This document shows positions 35,246 to 45,000 of a DNA stretch of 64,000 bases, in pieces. Location of the stretch: contig JALBWU010000007.1 of the NCBI GenBank assembly GCA_022678445.1, positions 253,213-317,212 of the forward strand, given 5' to 3'. Made by a program: the position numbers and the translations under genes. Position 1 is the first letter of the stretch; the number at the start of each line of letters is the position of its first letter. The notes beneath the pieces were generated by a model. The model ran no database searches, was not told the DNA's origin, and saw only the letters and a program-made list of their open reading frames with translations. This DNA is from Candidatus Aramenus sp. CH1 (GTDB lineage Archaea > Thermoproteota > Thermoprotei_A > Sulfolobales > Sulfolobaceae).

Positions 35246-38200
35246 ATGAAACTTTCCGTACTCATTGGATGGAACGGTTCAGTGGTTAAGACCTTCATTG
35301 AGGCCTCTAGGGAGCTTGGGGTTCAGTTGGCAATAAAGTACCCAAGGTTAGACCCCATCGACGATGAGTTCGTGGAGAGCATGAAGACCTCTGACGCAAT
35401 CTTTATCCACCATTTCTCCAGCGAGAACTTGTACAGCGAAATAATCGACAGGATCAGCGGGGTTCTGGAAAATAAGGACGTAGTTGCGGTCATCGACCCC
35501 GCGCTTTCCAAGTTCAACAAGCTCCCGCCAGAAGCAACAAAGAAGGTGATGGAGTACTACAATTACGGCGGAAAGGAAAACGTAAAAAACTTGATCCTTT
35601 ACCTCCTCTCCTTTAAGCACGAGGGGATAAAATGCGAGGAGCCCAAGCCCTTACCCTTCAGCGGGATATACTCTAAGGAAGGCGTGTACCAAAACGTATG
35701 GGAGTACCTAAAGAAATATGACACTGGAAAGAGAGTCGGCATACTCTTCTATAGATCGGAGTGGGTTGACGGGGACCTAGAGATCGTAGACAAGTTGGTC
35801 GAGAAACTAAAGAGGGAGGGGATCACCCCTATTCCTGTCTTCGTCCAGGGGTTCGGGGACAAGTCTAGGGGGATAGAGAGCAACGAGGAGGCAATAATGA
35901 GGATGTTCGCCCCAGAGGGGAAGCCAATAGTGGACGCAATAATTAACTTGCTCTCGTTCTCCTTAATCAAAGACAAGGAGAGCTCCATCCTCAAGGACCT
36001 CAACGTACCCATCTTTCAGGGTGTCATAAACTACTTTAAATCGGAGAAGGAGTGGTTGGAGTCAAAGGGGCTCGACATAGTCTCGACTATAATGAGCGTT
36101 TCCCTCCCAGAGATCGATGGGACCACTCAACCGGTCTTGTTGGGAGTAGTGGAAGTAAAGCAGGACGGAAACTTCAAGTACAGGCTTCTCAGGGGAGTTG
36201 ACTACCAAATAAGGTACATGGTAAAGAGGGTCAAGAGGTGGATCGAGCTAAGACGTAAAGATAACAAGGAAAAGAAGATAGCCATAATACTCCACTCAGC
36301 CTCTGCCTTTAAGGACCTAGAGGCAAATATAGGAACCGCTACTGGGCTTGACACACTCCAGACAGTAGTTAACTTAATGCACGACATGAAGAGGCTCGGC
36401 TTTGAGGTTGAACCTCCCAAGGACGGCGAAGAGTTAGTGAGGCTCATTATATCGAGGAAGGCCATACCAGAGACCAGGTACACAAGCCTAGAAGAGATCT
36501 TGGAGAAGAAGGGCTTCGTTGGCTTCCTCAGCTATGAAAAGTACGTTGAGTTCTTCAATTCTCTACCTAAAGAAGCAAGAGAGGCAGTGGTAAAAACGTG
36601 GGGAACCATTAAGAAGGGAGAAAGGAACTACATGTTCGATGGAGAGAAATTCGTCATACCCGGGGTCAAGCTTGGAAACGTACTCGTAGCCGTTCAGCCA
36701 AAGAGAGTCACGTGGCAGGACGAGGAAAACGCAATTAGGCTCATTCACAACTCCGACTTACCAGTCCACCACTTCTGGTTAGCTTTCTACAAATGGATAG
36801 ACGAAAACTACGACGCGCTAATACACGTCGGAACCCACGGCACTCTGGAGTTCACGCCAGGGAAAGGAGTGGGACTATCGCCCTCCTGCTTCCCGCAGAT
36901 ATCGATAGGAACCATACCTCACCTCTACATTTACGCTGTCAACGTCCCTGGGGAGGGGATAACTGCGAAAAGGAGGAGCTACGCTGTGCTCATAGACCAC
37001 CTATCCCCGCCCACAATAGACGAAGTCCCAGACGAAATCAAGAAACTGGAGGACTTAATCGAAGAGTACGAGGAGTCGGAAAAAGCCCAGAACGAGGCCA
37101 GGCAGAAACTTGTCCTACAACAGATAATGGAGACCAGCGAGAACATAGGCCTAAAGGTCGACTTTTCCGACCCTGATAAGGCAACACACGAAATCGAGCA
37201 CAGACTAAACGTATTTAAGGACAGCAGCGTCACAAAGGGGCTCCACGTCTTGGGTGAACTACCGGACGAGGAGGACTTAGCAGAGTACGTCTTAGCGCTA
37301 ACCAAGTACGACGAGGACTCCATGGTCAAGACCTACGGAAAGGAAAAGGCTAAGGCCTTGATACTAGAGGCGCTCAACGGTAACTTCAAGTTGCCGGAAA
37401 AGGAGAGGTTAGTCATATCTAAATTGATCGAGTCGGTTCACTTAGAGAAGGTGAACTTGATAAACGCCTTATCTGGAGGCTACGTTGAGCCAGGGCCCTC
37501 TGGGTCGTTGAGTAGGGGAAGGTACGACGTCCTTCCAACGGGGAGGAACTTCTTCGCCGTAGACCCCTCTAAGATACCCACTTTCTCAGCCTGGCAGATA
37601 GGGACGTTAATGGCGGAAAGGCTCATTCAAGAGTACTTGAAGAAATACGGAAAGTACCCTAGGGCCATAGGCTTCGTCCTCTGGTCTACGGACGTTTTTA
37701 GGTCCGACGGCGAACTGGTGGCCCAAATCCTGCACACTATGGGCGTCAAGCCGAAGTGGCACAAGGTAACTAAGAAGGTGACAGGCGTTGAGCCAATACC
37801 TTTGGAGGAGCTCAATAGACCAAGGATAGACGTGGTGGTGACCATAAGCGGGATTGTCAGGGACAACCTAATGGGAATCGTGGAGTTGATAGACGAGGCA
37901 ATCGAACTAGTGAGAAAGCTACCAGAAGACGAGTCTCAAAACTACGTTAAGGGCGAATTCAATAGGATATTCTCGGCGAAGCCCGGGGCTTACGGCTCCG
38001 GTACAGACAAGGCAGTCGAGTCCTCTGCGTGGAAGACGGAAGAGGAACTTGCGGACGTGTACTTGAACTGGATGGCGTATGCGTACGGAAAGGGAAAGAG
38101 GGGGATTAGGGCTGTGGATGACTTCGTAAAGGCCAGCGGAAAGGTAGACATGATAGTCCACAAGAGGGAGATAGACGAGATAGACATCCTAGACGACAGC

Positions 38201-38674
38201 TGTAACTACAGTTACGTAGGAGGGTTCTTCTTAGCTTGCAAGAAGCTCGGAAAGACCCCTGAACTCATGTTTGAAGATACCTTCAATCCGAGGAACCCGA
38301 GGATAAGGATAATGAGGGAGGAAATAGAGAGGGTTAGCCTCATGAAGCTGTTGAATAACGCTTGGATAGAGTCGCAAAAGAAGTTGGGCTACAGAGGGGC
38401 AACGGAGATCCTCAAAAAAGTCGAACACCTTTACGGCTGGGGCGCAACTACCAGGATGGTAAGCGACGAGATCTTTGAGAAGGTGACTCAGAAGTTCGTC
38501 CTCAACAAGGAGATGAGGGACTGGTTCCTGAGGGAAAATCCGTGGGCCCTAGAGGAGATAACTAAGAGGCTAATAGAGGCGGAGAAAAGGGGCATATGGA
38601 AAGCAAAAGAAGAGACCAAAGAGGCCCTTGAGGAACTCTACGCGCAGATAGAGGGTGAGTCTGAGGAATGGTAG
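35246..38674 (+). CDS. cobN: Cobaltochelatase large subunit CobN
   Basis: A 1142-residue CobN / Mg-chelatase H family protein. Typical segments: AVQPKRVTWQDEENAIRL, VHHFWLAFYKWIDENYDALIHVGTHGTLEFTPGKGVGLS (around residues 510-550, metal/tetrapyrrole site), LPTGRNFFAVDPSKIPT (about 755) and IRDNLMGIVELID-like VRDNLMG. It inserts cobalt into the corrin or sirohydrochlorin ring with ATP. In archaea, CobN is used with the anaerobic-type Cbi enzymes. The 3' end overlaps the ChlI/ChlD gene by seven bases, so the two chelatase subunits are coupled. Confidence 0.95.
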   Translation: MKLSVLIGWNGSVVKTFIEASRELGVQLAIKYPRLDPIDDEFVESMKTSDAIFIHHFSSENLYSEIIDRISGVLENKDVVAVIDPALSKFNKLPPEATKKVMEYYNYGGKENVKNLILYLLSFKHEGIKCEEPKPLPFSGIYSKEGVYQNVWEYLKKYDTGKRVGILFYRSEWVDGDLEIVDKLVEKLKREGITPIPVFVQGFGDKSRGIESNEEAIMRMFAPEGKPIVDAIINLLSFSLIKDKESSILKDLNVPIFQGVINYFKSEKEWLESKGLDIVSTIMSVSLPEIDGTTQPVLLGVVEVKQDGNFKYRLLRGVDYQIRYMVKRVKRWIELRRKDNKEKKIAIILHSASAFKDLEANIGTATGLDTLQTVVNLMHDMKRLGFEVEPPKDGEELVRLIISRKAIPETRYTSLEEILEKKGFVGFLSYEKYVEFFNSLPKEAREAVVKTWGTIKKGERNYMFDGEKFVIPGVKLGNVLVAVQPKRVTWQDEENAIRLIHNSDLPVHHFWLAFYKWIDENYDALIHVGTHGTLEFTPGKGVGLSPSCFPQISIGTIPHLYIYAVNVPGEGITAKRRSYAVLIDHLSPPTIDEVPDEIKKLEDLIEEYEESEKAQNEARQKLVLQQIMETSENIGLKVDFSDPDKATHEIEHRLNVFKDSSVTKGLHVLGELPDEEDLAEYVLALTKYDEDSMVKTYGKEKAKALILEALNGNFKLPEKERLVISKLIESVHLEKVNLINALSGGYVEPGPSGSLSRGRYDVLPTGRNFFAVDPSKIPTFSAWQIGTLMAERLIQEYLKKYGKYPRAIGFVLWSTDVFRSDGELVAQILHTMGVKPKWHKVTKKVTGVEPIPLEELNRPRIDVVVTISGIVRDNLMGIVELIDEAIELVRKLPEDESQNYVKGEFNRIFSAKPGAYGSGTDKAVESSAWKTEEELADVYLNWMAYAYGKGKRGIRAVDDFVKASGKVDMIVHKREIDEIDILDDSCNYSYVGGFFLACKKLGKTPELMFEDTFNPRNPRIRIMREEIERVSLMKLLNNAWIESQKKLGYRGATEILKKVEHLYGWGATTRMVSDEIFEKVTQKFVLNKEMRDWFLRENPWALEEITKRLIEAEKRGIWKAKEETKEALEELYAQIEGESEEW

Positions 38675-40500
38675 AGAGGAACGTACTTCCGTTCTCCGCG
38701 ATAATAGGCCAAGAAAGGCTGAAAAAGGCCTTGATGATAGTTGCCGTTAACCCCTCAGTGGGGGGCCTACTCATAATGGGGCCAAAGGGAGTGGCAAAGT
38801 CCACTGCAGTTAGGGCGTTGGCCAACCTACTGCCCGAGATAGAAGTGGTGGCCGACTGTCCCTTTAGTTGCGACCCTCGTTCCCCGGAGTCCATGTGCGA
38901 CAGTTGCAGAGCAAGGTTTGAGAGGGGCGAGAGGCTTCCCGTTATAAGGAGGAAAATGAGAGAAGTCGAATTGCCCGTGAGTGCCACCCTTGACAGGGTA
39001 GTTGGTAGCCTCGACATAAAGAAGGCCATAGAGGAGGGGTTAAGGGCACTTTCACCCGGTCTCTTGGCGGAAGCCAACAGGGGGATCTTATACATTGACG
39101 AGGTAAACCTCCTCCCTGACGACATAGTTAACGCCATCCTCGACTCTGCTGCCTCAAAGGTTAACGTGGTTGAAAGGGAGGGAGTTTCTGTATCCCATCC
39201 AGCGAACTTCATACTCATAGGCACTATGAACCCAGAGGAGGGAGAACTAAGGCCACAGTTACTGGACAGGTTTGGCATCTCTGTGGTAGCGGAGAGCCCA
39301 AAGTCTGAGGAGGAGCTGATCCAAATAGCTAAGGTAGTGGAGGAATTCGAGGCAAACCCCAAGAAAATCAAGGAGCAGTTCGAGCCAAAGGAAAGGGAAC
39401 TCAGGGAGAGGATAACCAGAGCAAGGGAGATCTTACGTAACGTTGAAATTTCCGACGACCTAATGAGGCTTATAGCAAAGGTCGTCATAAAGTACTCGCT
39501 TAGCAACAGAGCCATGATAGCCACAATGAGGGTTGCGAAGACGATTGCTGCCCTTGACGGCAGAAAGGTAGTTACTGAAGAGGACGTAAAGGAGGCGTTA
39601 GAGTACGTGCTACCACATAGGCTGAACGCCCAACAAATGCAAGAGGAGCAAGTTGGCGTGGAGAAGGTAAAGAAGGAACTAGAGGAAATCCTCAAGGGCA
39701 ATGGCGGAAATAACAGGGAAGAAGAGAAAGAGCAACGTGAAGAAAAGGAAATAAACGTGGACTTGAAGGTGGATAACTTAAAGTCGGACAAGAGCGGTAG
39801 AGGAGGTATATCAAGGTCTACAGGAAATCTGTCGAGCTTACTCGGTAAAGTCGTGGACTTTTACTCCACGATAGTCAACATGGCCTTAAGCGGTAGAAAA
39901 AGGATAACGAAGGAAGACGTGTCTCTTAAGGAGTTAAGGGGGAGGGGATCCGTTCCTATACTCATCCTCCTCGACACCAGCAGGTCAATGAACTTAGGAA
40001 GGAGGATCTTAATAGCTAAGAAGCTTTCTAAGTCGCTCTTAAATAACGCGTACAAGCTGAGAAGCAAAGTGGGCCTTATCACTTTTTCGGGCTATAGCGC
40101 AAACTACGTGGTCCGTTTCTCCAAAAACTTTTCCCTAATAGAGAGGTCGCTCAACTCCGTCAAGCCTCAAGGCAGGACTCCTCTTTCGCATGCCATTTAC
40201 CTTGCAAATAAGGTTCTAAAGAAGGAGAGCATGTACTCCACCCCGATAACCTTTATAGTAACCGACGGTAAAGCTAACGTGAGCCTCAAGGGTAACATAA
40301 GGGAAGAGCTGGAGAGGTTAAGTTACGAACTTGGAAAGATGTCAAAGGTGGTAGTAGTTGACGCAAACGCGTCCCAGTTCACGCCAAGCTATAACCAGTT
40401 GATAGCTAGGAGCTCAAACGCGTACATGATTGGCCTAAACCAGCTCAGCAAGGTCTTGAACGACAGGACTAACTTCACCAACTTGCTCTTAAGGCTCTGA
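38668..40500 (+). CDS. Chelatase ATPase subunit, fused AAA+ (ChlI) and VWA (ChlD)
   Basis: A 610-residue fusion. The AAA+ part has Walker A GPKGVAKS (residues 38-45), a cysteine cluster CPFSCDPRSPESMCDSC (near 72-88) typical of this group, Walker B ILYIDEVNLLPDD and a GTMNPEEGELRPQLLDRF sensor. A charged low-complexity linker of about 50 residues (around 345-395) follows. The VWA domain has the MIDAS motif DTSRSM (about 435) and TDGKAN. It is the ATP-driven motor for CobN. The start overlaps cobN. This fused form replaces separate CobS/CobT. Confidence 0.93.
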   Translation: MVERNVLPFSAIIGQERLKKALMIVAVNPSVGGLLIMGPKGVAKSTAVRALANLLPEIEVVADCPFSCDPRSPESMCDSCRARFERGERLPVIRRKMREVELPVSATLDRVVGSLDIKKAIEEGLRALSPGLLAEANRGILYIDEVNLLPDDIVNAILDSAASKVNVVEREGVSVSHPANFILIGTMNPEEGELRPQLLDRFGISVVAESPKSEEELIQIAKVVEEFEANPKKIKEQFEPKERELRERITRAREILRNVEISDDLMRLIAKVVIKYSLSNRAMIATMRVAKTIAALDGRKVVTEEDVKEALEYVLPHRLNAQQMQEEQVGVEKVKKELEEILKGNGGNNREEEKEQREEKEINVDLKVDNLKSDKSGRGGISRSTGNLSSLLGKVVDFYSTIVNMALSGRKRITKEDVSLKELRGRGSVPILILLDTSRSMNLGRRILIAKKLSKSLLNNAYKLRSKVGLITFSGYSANYVVRFSKNFSLIERSLNSVKPQGRTPLSHAIYLANKVLKKESMYSTPITFIVTDGKANVSLKGNIREELERLSYELGKMSKVVVVDANASQFTPSYNQLIARSSNAYMIGLNQLSKVLNDRTNFTNLLLRL

Positions 40501-40604
40501 CTGAATTTTTCATTATCGAAAGAAATTTAATCAAATGTAGCACTTAGACATTACAGATAACATAAGATTTATTATAGTTTAAACGATTTCTCTCTTGAGA
40601 CGCT

Positions 40605-41741
40605 ATGTCCGAATTACCTAAGGAAGTAGAAGAGTATAGAGCTAAGGTAAGGGAGTACGCCCAAAAAGTGGTAAGGGACTACGCGAAGCAAATGGACGAA
40701 ACCAACGACGGTGGGGACAAGATAGTAAAGGACTTTGGCGAAATGGGTCTCCTCGGTATGAAGGTTCCCACAAAGTACGGGGGCCTAGGGTTAGGAGAAC
40801 TGGCTTTTGCGGTTGCTACTGAGGAGCTTGGGGCTGAAAGCGGTGGTGCTTCGCACAGCCTCCACACACAACTGAACGCCATTCAGCTTTTAGTCTCAGT
40901 TGGAGGAGACGCTGCAGCAGAGTGGATCGAAAAGGGGGTCAAGGCTAAGGAGATATATGCAGTTGCCCTTACTGAACCAGCAGCAGGCTCAGACCTAGGT
41001 GCATTGCAAACTACCGCGAAGCCGGACGGGGACGAGCTCGTACTTAACGGGGAGAAAATATTCACCAGCGCCGCCTCCTTCTCTACAAAGATGGTTGTAC
41101 TAGCTAGGACCAGCGGCAACCCAGGGGATAGGCAAGGAATATCGTTACTTTTAGTGGACTCCAAGACTCCTGGAGTAGAGGTCAAAAAGCTGGACTTAAT
41201 GGGTATCAGAGGGGCCGGTGTATCGTACGTTAAATTCAACAACGTTAGAATAAGTAAGGACTCCATTATCGGCAAGGAAGGAGACGCCTTTAGAGGGGCA
41301 ATAAAGGCTCTCATGGTCAGCAGAAACGGCTACGCTGGAATAGCGGTTGGGATAGCTAGGGGAGCAGTTGAGGAGGCAATTAACAGGGCAACGGCGAGGA
41401 AACAGTTCGGAAAGGCGCTAATAGACCAGGAGTGGATAGCGTTTAACTTGGCAGATGCATACGTAAAAGTGGAGGCAGCGAGGTTGCTAACTTGGAGAGC
41501 AGCCAACTTATTTGACAAGGGAGTTGAGGCGTTAACGGAGGCGTCGATGGCAAAGTACTACGCTGCCGTGACTGCCGCCGAGGTCACTAGGACTGCACTC
41601 CACATATTTGGCGGTCACGGGCTTAACAGGGGATCAAAAGTTGAGAGGCTTTACAGAGACGCAAAGATAATGGAGATCGCCGAGGGTACAAACGAAATGC
41701 AGCTAATGGCAGTATCAAGGGCTTTCCAGCCTAAGAAATAA
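40605..41741 (+). CDS. Acyl-CoA dehydrogenase
   Basis: A 378-residue flavoenzyme of the short/medium-chain acyl-CoA dehydrogenase family. FAD-binding segments: YAVALTEPAAGSDLGALQTTA (about residues 118-138) and FTSAASFS; the C-terminal helical domain has RKQFGKALIDQEWIAF, and the catalytic base is probably Glu in IAEGTNEMQL (about 363). It oxidises acyl-CoA to enoyl-CoA, passing electrons to ETF. A TATA-like element (TTTATTATAGTTTAAA) lies near 40567-40582. The gene stands alone, converging on the permease gene with a 27-base overlap; a thioesterase gene lies about 2.5 kb away. Confidence 0.93.
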   Translation: MSELPKEVEEYRAKVREYAQKVVRDYAKQMDETNDGGDKIVKDFGEMGLLGMKVPTKYGGLGLGELAFAVATEELGAESGGASHSLHTQLNAIQLLVSVGGDAAAEWIEKGVKAKEIYAVALTEPAAGSDLGALQTTAKPDGDELVLNGEKIFTSAASFSTKMVVLARTSGNPGDRQGISLLLVDSKTPGVEVKKLDLMGIRGAGVSYVKFNNVRISKDSIIGKEGDAFRGAIKALMVSRNGYAGIAVGIARGAVEEAINRATARKQFGKALIDQEWIAFNLADAYVKVEAARLLTWRAANLFDKGVEALTEASMAKYYAAVTAAEVTRTALHIFGGHGLNRGSKVERLYRDAKIMEIAEGTNEMQLMAVSRAFQPKK

Positions 41742-42944
41742 GTAGATAATCAAGAAGTTCTCTAAAAGGACTGGCAAAGAATACTTTATAAACTCGAAGA
41801 AACCAAACCCTTTTCCTCCCCTGCTTTCTGAGGCTTCAGAAATTATTACGTTACTTGCTGCTCCTATCAACGTTAAATTCCCAGCTATCGTGCTACCTGC
41901 TGCTAACGCGAGCCAGTCTATTGCTGAAGTAGCGTTGTAAGAGTACATTATAGGTATGTAGATAGCTACCATGGGCACGTTGCTGAGTATTTGACTCAAC
42001 GCTACGCTAATCAACATAATAAGTAGCGCGCTAGAGGGTGGTGGCAACGCTTTGGAGATAGCGCTCAAGACGCCCCCGTTGTCCAGTCCCGCTGTAAAGA
42101 GGAATAGCCCCACGAAGAAGACTATCACCGTCCAATCCATTCTCCTCACAATCTCCCTCCTCGGCTTTACTATTAGCAAAAGCAATGACGAAGTTATCAG
42201 GGAGCCTAGCAATATGTCCACCTTCAGAAAGCTCAAGGCAAAGAACAAGGCCACAGTTATGGCTAGAAGAACCAAGGCTACTCCCGCAGTAGCCTTGTCC
42301 TCAATTTTTACCTCTTGTAGTTGTATTTTCGATTCAGGATCCGCTAATGACTTCCTAAACATTAATAAGGTTATATACGCAGTAGCCAGCAGGTTAACCG
42401 CAGTAGGAATCCCCAAGTAGGCTAGGAATAGTACGAAGGGCTGTGCCAAGTTCCCTTCAAGAGCTATCAACAAGTTCTGAGGGTTGCCAGTGGGCAAAAG
42501 CACGCTCCCTACTGTGACCCCGAAAGCCAGGGAATAGAGAAGGGGCTTCTCGTCGATCCGCATTTGCTTACTTGCCTCTAACATGATAGGGGTCCAACTG
42601 GACGAGATCCCGTCATTTGTGACAAAATTTGAAAGAACGCCGGAGAAAACCACTACCGCCATCACTATCCTCTTTGGCGTCTTGAACTTCTTGACGATAT
42701 AATACGCCAGGTACTTCAAGAATCCCGACACCTCTAACGCTGAGGCGAACACGAAAATGGTAACCAGGAACAGTATGACGTCTAGGTTTACGCTCTTCAG
42801 GGCAAGGCCTACTGGTATTACGCCAGTCGCCACCATCAGAACACCTCCGAAGAACATGGAGGACCACGGCGGTATCTTCGTAATACTTCTAGTCGCTATC
42901 AAGCCGTAAGTTAGAAACGCTATTGCCAGCGCTATGTAATTCAC
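41715..42944 (-). CDS. Ion permease of the ArsB/NhaD (ion transporter) superfamily
   Basis: A 409-residue polytopic protein with about 11 or 12 helices. Two repeated conserved regions are visible: NFVTNDGISSSWTPIMLEASKQ (around residues 110-130) and SNVPMVAIYIPIM / LALAAGSTIAGNLTLIGAASNVII (around 315-365), the pattern of arsenite/Na+/dicarboxylate transporters. Substrate cannot be assigned; no ars genes are adjacent. GTG start at 42944, 25 bases from the palindromic TATA at 42966-42973. Confidence 0.82.
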   Translation of the reverse strand: MNYIALAIAFLTYGLIATRSITKIPPWSSMFFGGVLMVATGVIPVGLALKSVNLDVILFLVTIFVFASALEVSGFLKYLAYYIVKKFKTPKRIVMAVVVFSGVLSNFVTNDGISSSWTPIMLEASKQMRIDEKPLLYSLAFGVTVGSVLLPTGNPQNLLIALEGNLAQPFVLFLAYLGIPTAVNLLATAYITLLMFRKSLADPESKIQLQEVKIEDKATAGVALVLLAITVALFFALSFLKVDILLGSLITSSLLLLIVKPRREIVRRMDWTVIVFFVGLFLFTAGLDNGGVLSAISKALPPPSSALLIMLISVALSQILSNVPMVAIYIPIMYSYNATSAIDWLALAAGSTIAGNLTLIGAASNVIISEASESRGGKGFGFFEFIKYSLPVLLENFLIIYLFLRLESP

Positions 42945-42965
42945 AAAATGGTCTTGAGGTATTCG

Positions 42966-42973
42966 CTTTAAAG
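42966..42973. promoter_or_regulatory. Palindromic shared TATA, permease / MFS
   Basis: CTTTAAAG is a perfect palindrome and lies about 25 bases from the permease GTG (42944) and 32 from the MFS ATG (43002), in a gap of 57 bases between the genes. Confidence 0.5.
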
Positions 42974-43001
42974 ATTATCCTAGTTTTAGGGATACAGATG
43001 A

Positions 43002-44111
43002 ATGAGGATCTTCATAGGCCAAGCCCTCGTCACGACAGTAGTAACCGAATTGACGTTGCTCTACCCAGTGGAGATTTACAACGAGACAAAGTCTGTGTTT
43101 TTATTGGGAATAGTCTCAATGCTGTTCAACGCCACTAACGCCCTGGGCTCCTACGTCTGGGGAAACGTGATAGACAGCGTAAAACGTAGGAAGGAGTTCT
43201 TTATACTTTTGCCTCTATCTATTATACCCTGCGTCTTCTTACTTTCCTTCGGGTCGATAGTCCTCGGCTTCCTCGGCTACTCACTTCTGGGGTTTATTTA
43301 CGCCATAGACTCGCCCTTGTACTCTATCCTGTTACTAGAGAACTTCACGTTTGAGCAGTTGCCCAAGGTGAACATTAGGCTTTCGCAGTTCACGCTTGCA
43401 GGAAACATAGCTGGAAGCCTCTTGGCTATAGTAAGATTGCCTCCAACTTACGTCACTTCAATGCTCATCGCATCACTGATAAGCAACGTAATGTTTCTAA
43501 GGGGAGTGGCAGGCTCAAGTAATAGGGATAAAAAGGAGGAGAAAAGGGAGATTAGGAATAGGCTTCAAGCTATCCTGTCCTTCTTTACTTTCAACTTCGC
43601 CGCTGAGATTTTTTACACAGTCTACGTTCCGTTCAACTACGCCATGGGAAACCCAGAATACCTCATTTTCGTTTCCTACACTCTGCTGTACATCTTGGAC
43701 GAGTTCCTCTACTACGTGTCCTCTAGAGTCATTGAGAACAGGGAGGTGTTCTTCATTTACTTAGTCACTTTCACGAGGGCAATTCTGTCCCTTTCGGCGT
43801 CCCTGGTCGTTGCCTCTAAGCTCAGGCTGGGACCTCTTAGCGTGCCCATATTTCTCTCCTTTGGCTCAATATACCCTATATTCAGTTCTTCCTTCTTCTC
43901 CATCATGTTCAGAAACTTAAAGAAAAATAGGGGAACTATAATAGGGGTATTCAACGCCGTAGAGGACGTTGCCAACATAATGGGGAGCCTAGTTGCTGGG
44001 ATAATAGGGGGAACCTTGGCCAACGCCTATGCAGTGATACTTTACTCCTTTCTACTGTCCTCTTTCCTTTTCGCCGATTACGTAAGGAGAGCCCCTGTGC
44101 CTTCTAGCTAA
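43002..44111 (+). CDS. Major facilitator superfamily-like transporter
   Basis: A 369-residue membrane protein with about ten to twelve helices and a central charged loop (SSNRDKKEEKREIRNRLQ near residue 180) separating two halves, as in MFS transporters. Loop 2/3 has the basic VIDSVKRRKE segment, similar to the MFS motif A. Substrate unknown. The gene is divergent from the ion permease. Its last 60 bases overlap the 3' end of the thioesterase gene on the other strand. Confidence 0.7.
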   Translation: MRIFIGQALVTTVVTELTLLYPVEIYNETKSVFLLGIVSMLFNATNALGSYVWGNVIDSVKRRKEFFILLPLSIIPCVFLLSFGSIVLGFLGYSLLGFIYAIDSPLYSILLLENFTFEQLPKVNIRLSQFTLAGNIAGSLLAIVRLPPTYVTSMLIASLISNVMFLRGVAGSSNRDKKEEKREIRNRLQAILSFFTFNFAAEIFYTVYVPFNYAMGNPEYLIFVSYTLLYILDEFLYYVSSRVIENREVFFIYLVTFTRAILSLSASLVVASKLRLGPLSVPIFLSFGSIYPIFSSSFFSIMFRNLKKNRGTIIGVFNAVEDVANIMGSLVAGIIGGTLANAYAVILYSFLLSSFLFADYVRRAPVPSS

Positions 44112-44993
44112 GGCACTTTCAAACATCTTTTTCTCGTACTCGTTTTTAGGATAATATGGCGGAAACTCCTTTGGCCTGCCATCGCTTCCTATCCTTACGT
44201 AGTTGAAGAACGCCGTGGTCACTATCCTGCTAATGCCGTCCTTAGGGTTTCTAGTCTTTACCGTTATCAAAACCTCGATGGAAGTCTTGCCCACATACGA
44301 CAATCCAGCCGTCATTTCAACTACGTCTCCTAGCTTAATCGGGGAAAGGAACGCAGTGTCAGAGACGGAAACCGTTACCACTGTGTCGCTACCGTCCTTA
44401 AAGCCCTTGTAGTTTATAAGACTTAGTCCCAACATTCCCCCTAGATCGTCCATGAGCTTCACTATCTTTCCAGCTGAGATCAGCCTTCCGTCATAGGTCA
44501 TCTCAGGGGTCACGTATATTACGTTGTGCAGTTTAACTGTGAGCTTCTCCGTAGGGTCTTCTAGGGGAACGCTTTCCTTGAGCTTCTTTAGTCTGAGCTC
44601 CCTCCTCTTTCTTGCCTCCTCGACTATTAAACGCTCCTCATCCGTAGCGGGAACGATCTTTTCCCCAACAGGCAATGGCCTAACGTTGTCGTCCACCTTT
44701 ACGTACACTCCAGTGGCGGTAACTATTGGCTCGTCTCCCCTAAACACCTTCATTTCTACTTCCATTGACGAGTTTCCTATGTAGTCCACTTGGGACACAA
44801 TCCTTATTACGTCACCTAGGTATATTGGCTTCTTGAACACCACGTTGTCTAAGGAAGCTAAAACTGCTGGTCCCTTGGCCACTTTAATCGAGGACAACAT
44901 ACCAGTGTCTATTAGCATCTTCAGCATGTCTCCGCCGTGGAGCCTTCCCATGTAGTTGCATTGTTCATAATGCACTAGGTTTACTGTCTCCAC
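44052..44993 (-). CDS. Acyl-CoA thioesterase with two hotdog domains
   Basis: A 313-residue tandem hotdog protein (BFIT/ACOT type). The first domain has YEQCNYMGRLHGGDMLKMLIDTG (about residues 8-30), the second YVTPEMTYDGRLISAGKIVKLMDDLGG (about 154-180); the Asn/Asp-x-HGG-type motif is clear only in the first. Each is followed by a long central helix and KTSIEVLI-like strands. It hydrolyses acyl-CoA to fatty acid and CoA in the cytosol. It begins seven bases after the stop of the 125-residue protein, at the end of the NurA-HerA operon. A thermophilic acyl-CoA substrate is not predictable. Confidence 0.87.
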   Translation of the reverse strand: METVNLVHYEQCNYMGRLHGGDMLKMLIDTGMLSSIKVAKGPAVLASLDNVVFKKPIYLGDVIRIVSQVDYIGNSSMEVEMKVFRGDEPIVTATGVYVKVDDNVRPLPVGEKIVPATDEERLIVEEARKRRELRLKKLKESVPLEDPTEKLTVKLHNVIYVTPEMTYDGRLISAGKIVKLMDDLGGMLGLSLINYKGFKDGSDTVVTVSVSDTAFLSPIKLGDVVEMTAGLSYVGKTSIEVLITVKTRNPKDGISRIVTTAFFNYVRIGSDGRPKEFPPYYPKNEYEKKMFESALARRHRGSPYVIGEKERGQ

Positions 44994-45000
44994 TACGGTT

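Noticed and set aside
36793..37176. Plus-strand 127-codon frame inside cobN
   Set aside because: Arg/Pro-rich out-of-frame shadow of the conserved CobN core.
38562..39791. 409-codon minus-strand frame opposite the chelatase gene
   Set aside because: Ser/Leu/Phe-rich shadow of the real AAA+/VWA gene; no start signals and no domain.
40501..40604. Small RNA or gene between chelatase and acyl-CoA dehydrogenase
   Set aside because: A/T-rich with only a TATA-like element; no boxes, hairpins or frame.
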